A DNA stretch of 64,000 nt from Vibrio halioticoli NBRC 102217. GTDB taxonomy: Bacteria > Pseudomonadota > Gammaproteobacteria > Enterobacterales > Vibrionaceae. Below the pieces are notes generated by a model. It saw only the letters and a program-made list of their open reading frames with translations, had not been told where the DNA came from and searched no databases. The stretch spans positions 1 to 64,000 of the forward strand of contig NZ_BAUJ01000027.1 of the NCBI RefSeq assembly GCF_000496695.1, in the 5' to 3' direction. Shown here piece by piece: positions 39,198 through 47,399 of this stretch. The first letter of the stretch is position 1, and every line of letters starts with the position of its first letter. The translations under genes were made by a program, and so were the position numbers.

Positions 39198-39671
39198 TTA
39201 TACTGTTGGCAGTACCACAACTTCGGTTTTTGCCCACACATCATGGAAACCACGCTTTTGGTTATCCAATGGAACAGATAGGTTACTTAGACCAAATGCC
39301 GAAGTTGCAATGCGAATGCAAGCCTGAGTGACACTGATGAGGGAGCCATCGCTATTTTGTACTCGTAGTTTCCAAGCTCGCATCCCTATAGTCTGCCCAG
39401 CTCTTGTCCAGAAAAACACAAAAAAGCCAATCCAAACAGCCGCCAAGTATAAGGTAAACAATACGCTCCACAGTGGATGACGGGTTAGATAATCACTAGC
39501 ATCGAGATATTGGCCATAGTCCATTACGCCTGCCGCCACTAAAGCCTCAAAGATGGCCACAACAAGCCCTGCCGCCATCATTTCAATAGCGATAATGATA
39601 AATGCATCGTATAACCACGCACTTAAACGTCGAATCAAACCTGCTTTAGGTAAGGTATTTTGTGAGTTCAT
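39198..39671 (-). CDS. RDD family membrane protein
   Basis: This 157-aa inner-membrane protein of the RDD family has a basic N-terminus (AGLIRRLSAWLYDAFIIIA) containing the Arg-x5-Asp arrangement that names the family. Three hydrophobic segments lie at about residues 20-50, 73-95 and a weaker one near the GQTIGMRAWKLRV motif, which is diagnostic of RDD. The function is uncertain; some members affect transport or ion homeostasis. It is convergent with lptG, as in other Vibrio. Confidence 0.85.
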   Translation of the reverse strand: MNSQNTLPKAGLIRRLSAWLYDAFIIIAIEMMAAGLVVAIFEALVAAGVMDYGQYLDASDYLTRHPLWSVLFTLYLAAVWIGFFVFFWTRAGQTIGMRAWKLRVQNSDGSLISVTQACIRIATSAFGLSNLSVPLDNQKRGFHDVWAKTEVVVLPTV

Positions 39672-39807
39672 TTTCCTGATATTCTAATAATTGTATTTTG
39701 AGAGTCAGAATAGCCATTTGCCCGCTCCGTGCAAAGCAGTACAGTGTAAAAAAGTGCACTTCATGTTTAAAAAATATGCGAACGAATCATAATTACTATT
39801 TTTATCC

Positions 39808-39835
39808 TTGCGTGACGGGTTCGGTTACGTATAAT
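39808..39835 (+). promoter_or_regulatory. Sigma-70 promoter of tRNA-Leu(CAA)
   Basis: -35 TTGCGT (39808-39813) and a perfect -10 TATAAT (39830-39835) are spaced by 16 bp. The mature tRNA begins 27 bases downstream of the -10, and a GC-rich discriminator follows it (GCGACA). Confidence 0.72.
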
Positions 39836-39862
39836 GCGACACATACCTTCAAGGTATGCAGT

Positions 39863-39947
39863 GCCGGTGTGGTGAAATTGGTATACACGACGGATTCAAA
39901 ATCCGTTGCCTTCGGGCGTGGCGGTTCAAGTCCGCCCACCGGTACCA
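39863..39947 (+). tRNA. tRNA-Leu (anticodon CAA)
   Basis: This is an 85-nt class II tRNA with a long variable arm, beginning GCCGGTGTGGTGAAATTGG and ending CACCGGTACCA with CCA encoded. The anticodon stem ACGGA/TCCGT closes the loop TTCAAAA, giving anticodon CAA, which reads UUG. The acceptor closes with a G-U pair at 1-72. It has its own promoter and a hairpin terminator 14 bases downstream. Confidence 0.95.
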
Positions 39948-39960
39948 TTATTTAAATGAT

Positions 39961-39990
39961 AAAGCCTCGACGAAAGTCGGGGCTTTGTTG
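39961..39990 (+). terminator. Terminator of tRNA-Leu
   Basis: AAAGCCTCGAC and GTCGGGGCTTT pair over 11 positions with one wobble around a GAAA tetraloop, followed by GTTGT. Confidence 0.8.
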
Positions 39991-40284
39991 TATCTAGCGT
40001 AATCAAATGCTTAGCTCGGCTTCTTCGCTTTATTTTCTGTACAACTCTCTAGTAAAAACACTCTTCCATTATTTTTTTGCATCGTATTTAGCCATGTCAG
40101 TTTTGCTACTGAGGACAAATATGGGCAAGTGTCGTTTTTGATGTGCTGTAAAGAGTCAATTTGCCGCAAAACTATCGTTAAATCAGCTTGATTTGATATC
40201 GAGCGTCAGGTTTTGTCTGTATACCGTTATATAGTATGTATTGAAGGTTTCCATTATAAATTTGAAGTATTTGGTCGTAACGCT
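39991..40284. other. Intergenic region without recognised features
   Basis: I see no gene, RNA or clear repeat in these 294 bases. They probably contain the promoter of the small secreted protein gene that follows. Confidence 0.35.
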
Positions 40285-40788
40285 ATGAATAAATTAATTT
40301 TATTAACTCTGTGTTTGTTTTATGCAGGCTCTGCTTTGTCTGCTGAGAAAGCCCATAAAGATTGGGTGATTGATACAGATGGTTCTGAATATTTTTATGC
40401 GGCGACGCTAAACAACAGCGGGCATGTGTTTGGTAAGTACTGTTACTTTGAATCCGAAAACTGCATGTACATCACTGGGGTTGATATCAAGTGTACCAAT
40501 GGGAATAAGTATCCAGCGCTTGTTAACTCTGATTCGGGTTCGATGAATACTACGCTGCATTGCGGAGGTCGGGTTGAAGGTCAGAATGTGCTGATATTTG
40601 AAAACTTTGATGATATTGAAGCGACCGTTAAAAAAAGCAAGCAACTGGGTATCGCTATTCCTATGGAAAACGGCAAGTTTAAAGTGTCTCGCTTTAGCAT
40701 GTCAGGTTCAACTTACAGCATAGATAAAATGACCAAAGAAGCAGAAAAGCATTTGGCTTTATCTAATGCTGATAGTGAACTCTTGTAG
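40285..40788 (+). CDS. Small secreted cysteine-containing protein, unknown function
   Basis: I do not recognise this 167-aa protein. It begins MNKLILLTLCLFYAGSALSA, a clear type I signal peptide cleaved after the Ala at about residue 20. The mature part is about 147 residues and contains four Cys (KYCYF, ENCMY, IKCTN, LHCGG) that could form two disulfides in the periplasm. Segments such as VIDTDGSEYFYAATLNNSG suggest an all-beta fold. I chose the ATG at 40285 because it starts the signal peptide; the frame is open 24 codons further upstream. It stands alone and is followed by a diguanylate cyclase gene. Confidence 0.7.
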   Translation: MNKLILLTLCLFYAGSALSAEKAHKDWVIDTDGSEYFYAATLNNSGHVFGKYCYFESENCMYITGVDIKCTNGNKYPALVNSDSGSMNTTLHCGGRVEGQNVLIFENFDDIEATVKKSKQLGIAIPMENGKFKVSRFSMSGSTYSIDKMTKEAEKHLALSNADSELL

Positions 40789-40912
40789 TTTATACCAATC
40801 GTACTTAATAACTGGTGCGAATCAATATTTATATGTGGATTTTGTATGCAATCAAAGTTATACATATTAAGTTAAATTGTTGATACGTATTAATAAACAT
40901 GGATGTGTAGTA

Positions 40913-41818
40913 ATGGAACAATCGGATGAAATCTCTCAGTTTTTAGACTTTTTGGCAGATGCAATTTTGATTGTGGATCAGCATTCCAATATTGTATTTG
41001 CGAATAAGTCCTGTGCTCGGTTATTTGGTTATGAAAGAGAGGTATTGCTGACCTTAAAACCGAACGACTTGATGCTACCGGATGCGACCAATCATCACGA
41101 TGCCAAAGTGAGTCACTTTGTACTCAACCAATCACAAGCTAGAGCCATGATGTCTAGAAGCATTATGCCTTGTCGAAATGCCAATGGTGATGGGTTTAAC
41201 GCCCGAATTTCTATAGCGAATATTGTGTTTAATGGTAAGAGGTGTGGAATCGCAACCCTGCAAGATTACTCAAGGGTTCAACAGCTGATAGATGAGCTAA
41301 AGGATGAAGCCAATACTGATGCGCTAACAGGCCTATTTAATAAGCGACACCTTGATAATGTACTCACTAATCAGTCATTGAGAGTGCTTGATTCTGGTTG
41401 TTTGGGAGTGGCCTATCTGGACTTAAATGGATTTAAGTTAATCAATGATACCTATGGGCATGACATTGGTGATCAGCTTCTGCTAGAGATATCTAAGCGT
41501 TTGACAGGGCGGTTGCGTAGTAGCGATATTTGTTTTCGAGTTGGTGGGGATGAATTCTTAATACTGTTTAATATTAATGACCACAACAACTATGAAAAAG
41601 AAGGCAAAGGTATTGCGACTAAGTTACATCAATTAATTTCTGAGCCTGTTTCGATAGATAAAGTCGATGCTGACCTCACGGTTGGAGTCAGTATTGGAAT
41701 TGGCATTTATCCCCATGACGATCGTGAATTATCAGCGTTAATAGAGAAAACAGATAGGGCGATGTATTTAGCTAAAAAGCAACAACTACCGTATGTGTTT
41801 ACCTCAACGTTAAGTTGA
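40913..41818 (+). CDS. PAS-GGDEF diguanylate cyclase
   Basis: This 301-aa cytosolic signalling enzyme is predicted to make cyclic di-GMP from two GTP. Residues about 1-120 are a PAS sensor domain (ILIVDQHSNIVFANKSCARLFGY). A short helical linker leads to the GGDEF domain from about residue 130 (DALTGLFNKRHLDN). The catalytic loop is RVGGDEFLIL. An RSSD sequence ends exactly five residues before GGDEF, so the inhibitory c-di-GMP I-site (RxxD) is intact. No membrane segment is seen. The ATG at 40913 follows GGATG; a TTG 12 codons upstream is the alternative. The signal sensed is unknown. Confidence 0.9.
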   Translation: MEQSDEISQFLDFLADAILIVDQHSNIVFANKSCARLFGYEREVLLTLKPNDLMLPDATNHHDAKVSHFVLNQSQARAMMSRSIMPCRNANGDGFNARISIANIVFNGKRCGIATLQDYSRVQQLIDELKDEANTDALTGLFNKRHLDNVLTNQSLRVLDSGCLGVAYLDLNGFKLINDTYGHDIGDQLLLEISKRLTGRLRSSDICFRVGGDEFLILFNINDHNNYEKEGKGIATKLHQLISEPVSIDKVDADLTVGVSIGIGIYPHDDRELSALIEKTDRAMYLAKKQQLPYVFTSTLS

Positions 41819-41985
41819 TCGGCGTGAGTAAAAAAGTGATTGTAGGTTTTGATTGGGAGCTTAGGCTCTTACCATCAAAGTCTACAATTCAATAGTTTTT
41901 ACCTATCAAAACAATAATTATTACTGAATTCTTTTACTTTCGTTAGCCCTTTATTCTAGCCCTAGTTAAATTTAGGGAATGTATT

Positions 41986-42864
41986 GTGGATAAGAAAGCA
42001 TTGGTTGTTGAGGGCGGGGCAATGCGTGGCATTTTTGCCGCGGGTGTACTGGACGCTTATTTAGATTGCGGGCATCAGCCTTTTGACTTTGCGATTGGTG
42101 TGTCGGCGGGGGCTTCTAATTTACTGGGCTATTTGGCAAAGAAAAGACAGCGCAGTTATCAAGTGATTACTGAGCTTGCCACTTCTAAACATTTTTACAG
42201 CTTATCTCGCTTTGCAATTGGTGGAAACTTGACCGATGTTAAATGGTTAAGTGATGCTTCGATGGAGCAATACCCAATTGAGCTCGATACTCTTTTCAAT
42301 TCTATTCCTCTTTACGCCGCAACAACTGATATTGAGTCTGGATACGCAAAATATTTTAGAGTCTCTAAAGAAAATATGTCAGGGGTGATGGAAGCGACCA
42401 CAGCATTGCCGATTGCCTACAAACATCCGCCTTGTTTTGCTGGTGGCTGTTTTACAGATGGCGCAGTGGCCGATTCTATCCCGGTAAAAGAGGCTTATCG
42501 TCGCGGTGCTCGAGATATCACAGTCATTCTCTCTCACCCCCTTTCTTACAACATGCCGGAGTCTAGCTCTTATTGGCTGATGAAGCGTCTGTTACGTGAC
42601 ACGCCTAAAGTGGCTGAAACGCTGGCCACTAGAGCAAAACGTTATAATCAAGCGTTGCAGTTTATTCGTTTTCCACCCAGTGATGCGACGATTCGGGTGA
42701 TAGCTCCACCAGAGAACTTCCCAGTTAAGCGCTTAACACGTAAGAGAAAATTATTGGATATTGGTTATGCAATGGGAGTGGATGCAGGTAGACAGCATGT
42801 TGCTAGTTTGCGAGGGAAAGAGCGATTCTCAAGGGAAGAGTGTACCGCTTGTTTTGCTGTTTGA
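41986..42864 (+). CDS. Patatin-like phospholipase (YjjU-type)
   Basis: This 292-aa predicted lipid acyl hydrolase has a Ser-Asp dyad. The oxyanion hole is the Gly-rich GGAMRGIFAAG near residue 10. The nucleophile lies in GVSAGAS (about residues 39-45), and the Asp lies in DGAVADSIP (about 161-169). The start is a GTG with AGGGA upstream. The length and the C-terminal basic region match bacterial YjjU-like proteins rather than large patatins with membrane domains. Its substrate is not known. It stands alone, though the 32-codon gene that follows is convergent with it. Confidence 0.85.
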   Translation: MDKKALVVEGGAMRGIFAAGVLDAYLDCGHQPFDFAIGVSAGASNLLGYLAKKRQRSYQVITELATSKHFYSLSRFAIGGNLTDVKWLSDASMEQYPIELDTLFNSIPLYAATTDIESGYAKYFRVSKENMSGVMEATTALPIAYKHPPCFAGGCFTDGAVADSIPVKEAYRRGARDITVILSHPLSYNMPESSSYWLMKRLLRDTPKVAETLATRAKRYNQALQFIRFPPSDATIRVIAPPENFPVKRLTRKRKLLDIGYAMGVDAGRQHVASLRGKERFSREECTACFAV

Positions 42865-42948
42865 GGCTGGCTTATCAAATTGAACCACCAGCAATCAATA
42901 TTCTTAAAACCTGTATAGCACTGCAAAAAATTTAGTTGTTTCTAAAGG

Positions 42949-43047
42949 CTAGTCTTTGTTTTTGCTACCTAAATATGTAGCGTAACTGTAAGTAGCTCCA
43001 GCGAAACATAAAAGGATTGCCATCCAGATTGTTGTATCAAGATCCAT
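42949..43047 (-). CDS. 32-aa single-helix membrane protein, paralogue of the symporter-linked microprotein
   Basis: This very short ORF (MDLDTTIWMAILLCFAGATY, then SYATYLGSKNKD) has one hydrophobic segment from about residue 7 to 24 and a charged C-terminus. Aligned with the 39-aa protein encoded at 43236-43355, it shares M-x-L-D, T-x-x-W-M, a Gly in the helix, Tyr and Ala towards its end, and S-x-N-K near the tail. The two are therefore probably paralogues. It lies downstream of a strong terminator that ends the symporter operon, so it is expressed by read-through or from its own promoter. The ribosome-binding site is weak (GAGAAT). No function is known to me. Confidence 0.6.
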   Translation of the reverse strand: MDLDTTIWMAILLCFAGATYSYATYLGSKNKD

Positions 43048-43160
43048 ATCTTTATTCTCAGTTGTTGATTTTGAAGCGACAATGTCACCTATTTTGTGAT
43101 GAAGTTCAAATATTTATTTGTGTTTGTAATGATTTGAAGGTTTTTTTTTAGATAAAAAGT

Positions 43161-43193
43161 AAAAAAAGCCAGTCATACGGGGTATGACTGGCT
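43161..43193 (-). terminator. Strong terminator of the symporter-microprotein operon
   Basis: AGCCAGTCATAC and GTATGACTGGCT form a perfect 12-bp stem around a 3-base loop, followed by seven T residues on the minus strand. It lies 43 bases beyond the stop of the 39-aa gene. Confidence 0.9.
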
Positions 43194-43235
43194 AACTAAA
43201 TGCTCAGCGATTGTGTTAGTTATTATTTTCTTTTG

Positions 43236-43355
43236 TTATTGCTCTTTATTATCGCTTTCACAATGATGAGCGTAGCGCATAGCAAACAAGTAGAACACCA
43301 CACCAAAGACGATGATTCCGCCCATCCAAACTTGTGTAAATCCATCTAATCCCAT
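43236..43355 (-). CDS. 39-aa single-helix membrane protein linked to the sodium symporter
   Basis: The protein is MGLDGFTQVWMGGIIVFGVV followed by FYLFAMRYAHHCESDNKEQ. It has one hydrophobic helix from about residue 9 to 26, then a cytosol-like charged tail with His-His-Cys. Its ATG overlaps the stop of the 37-aa gene upstream by one base (TAATG), and GGAG lies just before it. That argues strongly for real, coupled translation. It is the last gene before the operon terminator. By analogy with known tiny transporter subunits (for example MetS of MetPS), it may stabilise or tune the symporter, but this is inference. Confidence 0.72.
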   Translation of the reverse strand: MGLDGFTQVWMGGIIVFGVVFYLFAMRYAHHCESDNKEQ

Positions 43356-43468
43356 TATTCTTCTCCTTTCTCGTCGCTACCAATTAATCGTGCAATTACG
43401 GAAAATACAATCACAATCCCCATAATCGTTGCAAATGCGGTTAGGAATAGTTCAGTTGCTAAGTTCAT
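43355..43468 (-). CDS. 37-aa single-helix membrane protein linked to the sodium symporter
   Basis: The protein is MNLATELFLTAFATIMGIVI followed by VFSVIARLIGSDEKGEE. A hydrophobic helix spans about residues 7-28, with an acidic and basic tail. The start codon overlaps the symporter stop by one base, and its own stop overlaps the next start by one base, so symporter, 37-aa and 39-aa genes form an unbroken translationally coupled chain. An internal GGAG near its 3' end serves the next gene. I know no named family for it. A second-subunit or chaperone role for the SSS transporter is the simplest reading. Confidence 0.75.
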   Translation of the reverse strand: MNLATELFLTAFATIMGIVIVFSVIARLIGSDEKGEE

Positions 43469-44964
43469 TAAACACGTTCCTCTTTCAAATTAAGTTGGGC
43501 TTTTTTCGCCTCTTTATTTAGTTTTTGTTCTTTAAATAGAGCAGGTCGCGAATGCTTGACTACGCTGTTACCTACAACCGTTGTCACCAGAGCGACGATA
43601 GCGACGATATGAGCATTCTCAAGCATAGATAGACCTAAAGTGTGTTTGATATCAGTGAATGACCATACTAGGTTGATAACCCACGAAGACATCAGCACAG
43701 TTTGAGCAACCATCAAGTTACGCTTCCAAAACAGTCCAGTGATAATGATGAAGAAGAAAGGCACTAGCCACGCAAACAACCAAGTGATCGCAAGGATAAC
43801 GTTTGGTTGTAGGAACAGAGTCATTGCCGCAGCAAGAGCACCGATGATCATAATCACTTTGCGGATAAGCTTTTTCTCATGCTCTGGAGAAAGTCCACCT
43901 TCCACATTGGCGCCGATAATGTCTTTTGCAAAAATCGTGGCCGGAGCGAGTGCTGACATTGCGAAAGTAGAGAGTAGAGCGCCTAAGAAACCCGCTTGCA
44001 GAAGGATAACCAACCAAGTAGGTAGCAGTTCAACAATTAGGGTGGCACCCGCAAGTTTAGGACCCAGCTGTGCAAACTCAGGAATCGTTGCCGCTGCCAA
44101 GCCAACCAGAACGGGGAATACACCAAATAGACCATTTACTGGAGCGGCAATCCATAGTGAGCGCTTGATAACTTTCTCATCTTTCGCTGACATTGCTGCC
44201 TGCATACCTTGTTGGTTTACTGACTGGGCAAACACCACAGAGAAGATAGCCGCTAGCGAGAAGCCAACAAGAATGTCTGGCGTTGCTAAGATAGACAGTT
44301 TGAATTCTTGGTCGTTCGCAACGTAGTACTGAGTGACACCTTCCCAACCATTTGGCAGAACAAAAGCTAAGTAGATACCGGCAATGATAATTGAACCATA
44401 CATAACCACGGCATTGATTAGGTTCACCCACATTGTTTGCTTGATGCCACCCATAGTGACATAAGCGGTACCAATTGCAGCGCCCAATACAGCAGACCAG
44501 CCTAGAGACCAGCCAGACATTGCAGAGATGCCTATACCCAGCGTTTGCGTCTCTAGAGTCACTAGCCCAAAGACAACCATTGCCCCAACACACGCGGTAT
44601 AAGTACGAAGTTGCTTGTTGTACAGTTGGCCAATCAGTTCAGGAATAGTTGAACAACCAATGCGGCGAATCCAACGTCCTGTACCTAAACAGATGACACA
44701 GATAAGAATGGTGTGAGCGAAACAGAACCATAGAGCGACCGCACCAAGTACGAAGGACATCTCCATAAGACCATAAACGTGGGCAGAGCCAAGATAGGTG
44801 ATTGCAAGGGTCACTGAGAACATTGCTATGTTCGCATCACGACCGCCAAGGGCCATGTCAGTGACTTCGTTAGTTTGAGATTCTTTCCATTTTAAATACC
44901 AACCGATACCGCCTATAACAATTGCGTTATATATCAGTACCATGAGTAATATATTGCTCATCAT
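43468..44964 (-). CDS. Sodium:solute symporter (SSS family)
   Basis: This 498-aa inner-membrane transporter has about 13 hydrophobic segments. The N-terminal MALGGRDANIAMFSVTLAITYLGSAHVYG is the TM1 region of the LeuT-fold SSS family. The central segment ATIFAKDIIGANVEGGLSPE matches the usual 'S-x-x-x-x-x-x-D-I' loop. It is predicted to import the substrate of the neighbouring BKACE catabolic cluster together with Na+. A LysR regulator gene lies 208 bp upstream on the same strand. It is followed without a gap by two overlapping microprotein genes. ATG codons at 44964 and 44961 are both possible starts. Confidence 0.88.
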   Translation of the reverse strand: MMSNILLMVLIYNAIVIGGIGWYLKWKESQTNEVTDMALGGRDANIAMFSVTLAITYLGSAHVYGLMEMSFVLGAVALWFCFAHTILICVICLGTGRWIRRIGCSTIPELIGQLYNKQLRTYTACVGAMVVFGLVTLETQTLGIGISAMSGWSLGWSAVLGAAIGTAYVTMGGIKQTMWVNLINAVVMYGSIIIAGIYLAFVLPNGWEGVTQYYVANDQEFKLSILATPDILVGFSLAAIFSVVFAQSVNQQGMQAAMSAKDEKVIKRSLWIAAPVNGLFGVFPVLVGLAAATIPEFAQLGPKLAGATLIVELLPTWLVILLQAGFLGALLSTFAMSALAPATIFAKDIIGANVEGGLSPEHEKKLIRKVIMIIGALAAAMTLFLQPNVILAITWLFAWLVPFFFIIITGLFWKRNLMVAQTVLMSSWVINLVWSFTDIKHTLGLSMLENAHIVAIVALVTTVVGNSVVKHSRPALFKEQKLNKEAKKAQLNLKEERV

Positions 44965-45172
44965 TGCCTCGAATATTATATGTAGGGTTGGTCTAATTAA
45001 TTAACGGCCGTTATTTTAATGTCGACTTATTATTAAGAACAGAATAATAATACGTGCTTTTATATTATAAAAATAAGAGGAGGCTCACTCTAAATAATAA
45101 TTAAATTTGCACTGAAAGAAATAAATTTCCCATTGAAGGGATACATTTTAATTATTATTTTGAATGGTGATA

Positions 45173-46138
45173 CTAATCAAATATTTTCACTTTTTCTCTA
45201 TGATTTGATAGTAAATGTTCTTTAAATGCGTTGACTGTGCTAGTCATAAAACGTTGTGGTGGGTAATAAAGGTTTAAGAACCAATCGTCAGTTTGGTAGT
45301 CGGTTAATAGCTCAACTAAGTCGCCATTTCGAATGTGTTTTTTTACCAAAAACTCGGGCAGATAAGCCACGCCACCGCCATTTACCGCGCCGCTAGCAAT
45401 CATTTTGGCATCGGATAATTCAATGGTTTTGTTTACAGTGATAATGCGTGCTTCATTGCCTTGTTTAAACACCCAGTTGTTTTTTCCGCTCAATGATTTT
45501 GAGTATAAACAGCGCAGTTCTGTGAGATCTTCTGGCACTAAAGGCTCTGCATTGAGTCGAATAAACTCTGGTGATGCTACCACGACAAAACGCTCTGAAA
45601 GCAAGCTACGACGCACTAAGTTAAGGTCGCCTTCTTTAGAGATAGCCGAACCTGCAATGGCAGAAATAATGAAGTCATTGTCTTTGTGCTGCTCTAAACC
45701 ACGCGGTGAAATGGTCATCTGAATATTCACCATAGGGTTGTCTCTAACAAACTCAGACACTAATGGCAGGATGACATTTTCGGCATACACTGGGCTGCTA
45801 CAAATGCGCACCGTACCGCGTTTCTCCTTGGTGAACTGGGTCAATTCATTCTTCAGGATCTGAATCTTAGAATTGATGTTCTTGAAGTTCTGATAAAGGT
45901 GATCACCCGCTTCGGTTATACGATTGGCTTTGTCGTTACGGCGATAAAGCGTCACACTCAACTCGGTTTCAAGGTCTGCTAGCCAGCGAGAACCGGTAGA
46001 GGTTGATATGTCCATAATCTCTGATGCTTTGGTCATCGAGCCAGCTTCTACTAAAACAGTAAAGAACATCATCTGGGCTACAAGCTGTGGATCGACGGGT
46101 TCATGAGAAGCAGGAAGTATGTTGGGTGTGTTATTCAT
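45173..46138 (-). CDS. LysR family transcriptional regulator
   Basis: This 321-aa regulator has an N-terminal winged helix-turn-helix (about residues 18-80, MMFFTVLVEAGSMTKASEIM and STSTGSRWLADLE). A linker helix and a LysR-type ligand-binding domain follow (about 105-310, KRGTVRICSSPVYAENVILP). It sits inside the catabolic cluster between the symporter and BKACE genes, all on the minus strand. It is probably the local activator responding to the pathway substrate. LysR genes are usually divergent from their target; this one is not, so its operator cannot be placed by position alone. Confidence 0.88.
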   Translation of the reverse strand: MNNTPNILPASHEPVDPQLVAQMMFFTVLVEAGSMTKASEIMDISTSTGSRWLADLETELSVTLYRRNDKANRITEAGDHLYQNFKNINSKIQILKNELTQFTKEKRGTVRICSSPVYAENVILPLVSEFVRDNPMVNIQMTISPRGLEQHKDNDFIISAIAGSAISKEGDLNLVRRSLLSERFVVVASPEFIRLNAEPLVPEDLTELRCLYSKSLSGKNNWVFKQGNEARIITVNKTIELSDAKMIASGAVNGGGVAYLPEFLVKKHIRNGDLVELLTDYQTDDWFLNLYYPPQRFMTSTVNAFKEHLLSNHREKVKIFD

Positions 46139-46278
46139 AATATTTGCATATGGTGATTTTAGGTAAAGTTACATTGATAGAATAAAAATGACAAAAATAT
46201 AAAGGTATTGTGTGATCAAACTAGAGTTTATATTGATGAAGAAGAATATATTTTTATTTGCATCACAAATACCATATA

Positions 46279-46304
46279 TAAAAAAGGAGCCCATTAAGGG
46301 CTCC
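46279..46304 (-). terminator. Terminator of the BKACE gene
   Basis: GGAGCCC and GGGCTCC form a perfect 7-bp stem around a 5-base loop, followed by six T residues on the minus strand. It lies 46 bases past the BKACE stop. Confidence 0.82.
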
Positions 46305-46349
46305 AAGGTAGGTAAATCATAGTTACTTAATTATTATAATAATTATATT

Positions 46350-47270
46350 TTATTCGTATGACTTCCAAGTCGGGAAGTTAGCTTTATTTAGTTTAAGAAT
46401 TTGACGAGTTTCATCTGGCGTTGCAATTTCTAGGTCGTTCAGTGCAAGCATTTGCTTAGTACGTTCTACAAACTCAACGTTCGATTTTGCCAACTGACCA
46501 CGACGGAACAATACGTTGTCTTCCATACCTACACGTAAGTGGCCACCAAGAGCGATAACCGCGTTGATCATTGGCAAGTGGTTACGACCGATACCTAGCG
46601 CACCCCAAGTAAAGTTTTGACCCCAGAAACGACGTACTTCATCTAGCATTTGTAGAAGAATGTGTACTTCAGCTGGAGAACCACCCGCTGCACCTAGTAC
46701 AAACTGGAAGTGAGGCGCTGTGAATGGGTTTGGAATTTCTGCTGTGCCTTCTTCGCGCTTAGCATTCGCTTTGTTGATTTGGTCACGATAGAACCTAACG
46801 TTGTGAATCATACCAATATCGAAGATTTCGATTTCTGGTGTCACGTTGTGCTTAGGCATTTCAACCAATAGCTTGCTTAGGAAGCGAGGGCTGTTTTCAA
46901 AAATCACAGAGTGCATCCAGTTCATTGTACCCGCATCACAGGTTGCGATTTCTGGACGTAGCTCTTGGAATGGAAGCATACGGATTTCGTCAGTCGCGCT
47001 TAGGTCGCCTGATGTGGTCAAGTTAAGCACGATGTCACACTCAGCTTCGCGAACATAACCCACTACTTCACGGAATTTAGCGATGTCCATTGATGAGTTA
47101 GTTTCGTCATCACGCACATGGATGTGTGCAATTGAAGCACCCGCAGCATGACACGCAATAATTTCGTCAGCTTGCTCACGTGGAGTCAAAGGAACAAATT
47201 CTGATTGTTCTTTTTTAGGAAAAGCGCCAGTACATGCAACAGTTAGGATACGTTTATTTGCTAGAGACAT
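46350..47270 (-). CDS. Beta-keto acid cleavage enzyme (BKACE, DUF849 family)
   Basis: This 306-aa metalloenzyme belongs to the family of 3-keto-5-aminohexanoate cleavage enzyme. Members condense a beta-keto acid with acetyl-CoA and cleave it to acetoacetate and a new acyl-CoA. The zinc motif AHIHVRD (two His) lies near residue 50. The TIM barrel shows LNLTTSGDL, ATCDAGTMNW, FVLGAAGGSPAE and GGHLRVGMEDN, all conserved family segments. An AGAGG ribosome-binding site lies upstream. The neighbours suit the reaction: AtoDA-type CoA transferase and thiolase consume acetoacetate, and two dehydrogenases could make the keto acid. The true substrate cannot be read from sequence. Confidence 0.9.
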   Translation of the reverse strand: MSLANKRILTVACTGAFPKKEQSEFVPLTPREQADEIIACHAAGASIAHIHVRDDETNSSMDIAKFREVVGYVREAECDIVLNLTTSGDLSATDEIRMLPFQELRPEIATCDAGTMNWMHSVIFENSPRFLSKLLVEMPKHNVTPEIEIFDIGMIHNVRFYRDQINKANAKREEGTAEIPNPFTAPHFQFVLGAAGGSPAEVHILLQMLDEVRRFWGQNFTWGALGIGRNHLPMINAVIALGGHLRVGMEDNVLFRRGQLAKSNVEFVERTKQMLALNDLEIATPDETRQILKLNKANFPTWKSYE

Positions 47271-47300
47271 AATAGAACCTCTTATATTTTTATAATGTAT

Positions 47301-47314
47301 TGGGGAATTCCCCA
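47301..47314. promoter_or_regulatory. Perfect 14-bp palindrome upstream of BKACE
   Basis: TGGGGAATTCCCCA is a perfect palindrome 31-44 bases upstream of the BKACE start, in otherwise AT-rich DNA. It could be an operator for a dimeric regulator. It has no loop and no following T tract, so it is not a terminator. Confidence 0.4.
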
Positions 47315-47329
47315 GTATTTGTTTTATGT

Positions 47330-47356
47330 GCCCTGCAAATATTATTTAAGCAGGGC
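47330..47356 (-). terminator. Hairpin downstream of the thiolase gene
   Basis: GCCCTGC and GCAGGGC are perfect 7-base inverted arms separated by 13 bases, 44 bases beyond the thiolase stop. There is no U tract, so it may protect the mRNA 3' end or weakly terminate. Confidence 0.35.
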
Positions 47357-47399
47357 GACCTTAATTACTTTTAAATAACGTTATGGATTAAATAGTTAT

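Noticed and set aside
39698..39955. An 85-codon frame covering the tRNA-Leu gene
   Set aside because: Its second half translates the tRNA itself; there is no ribosome-binding site and the promoter of the tRNA lies inside it.
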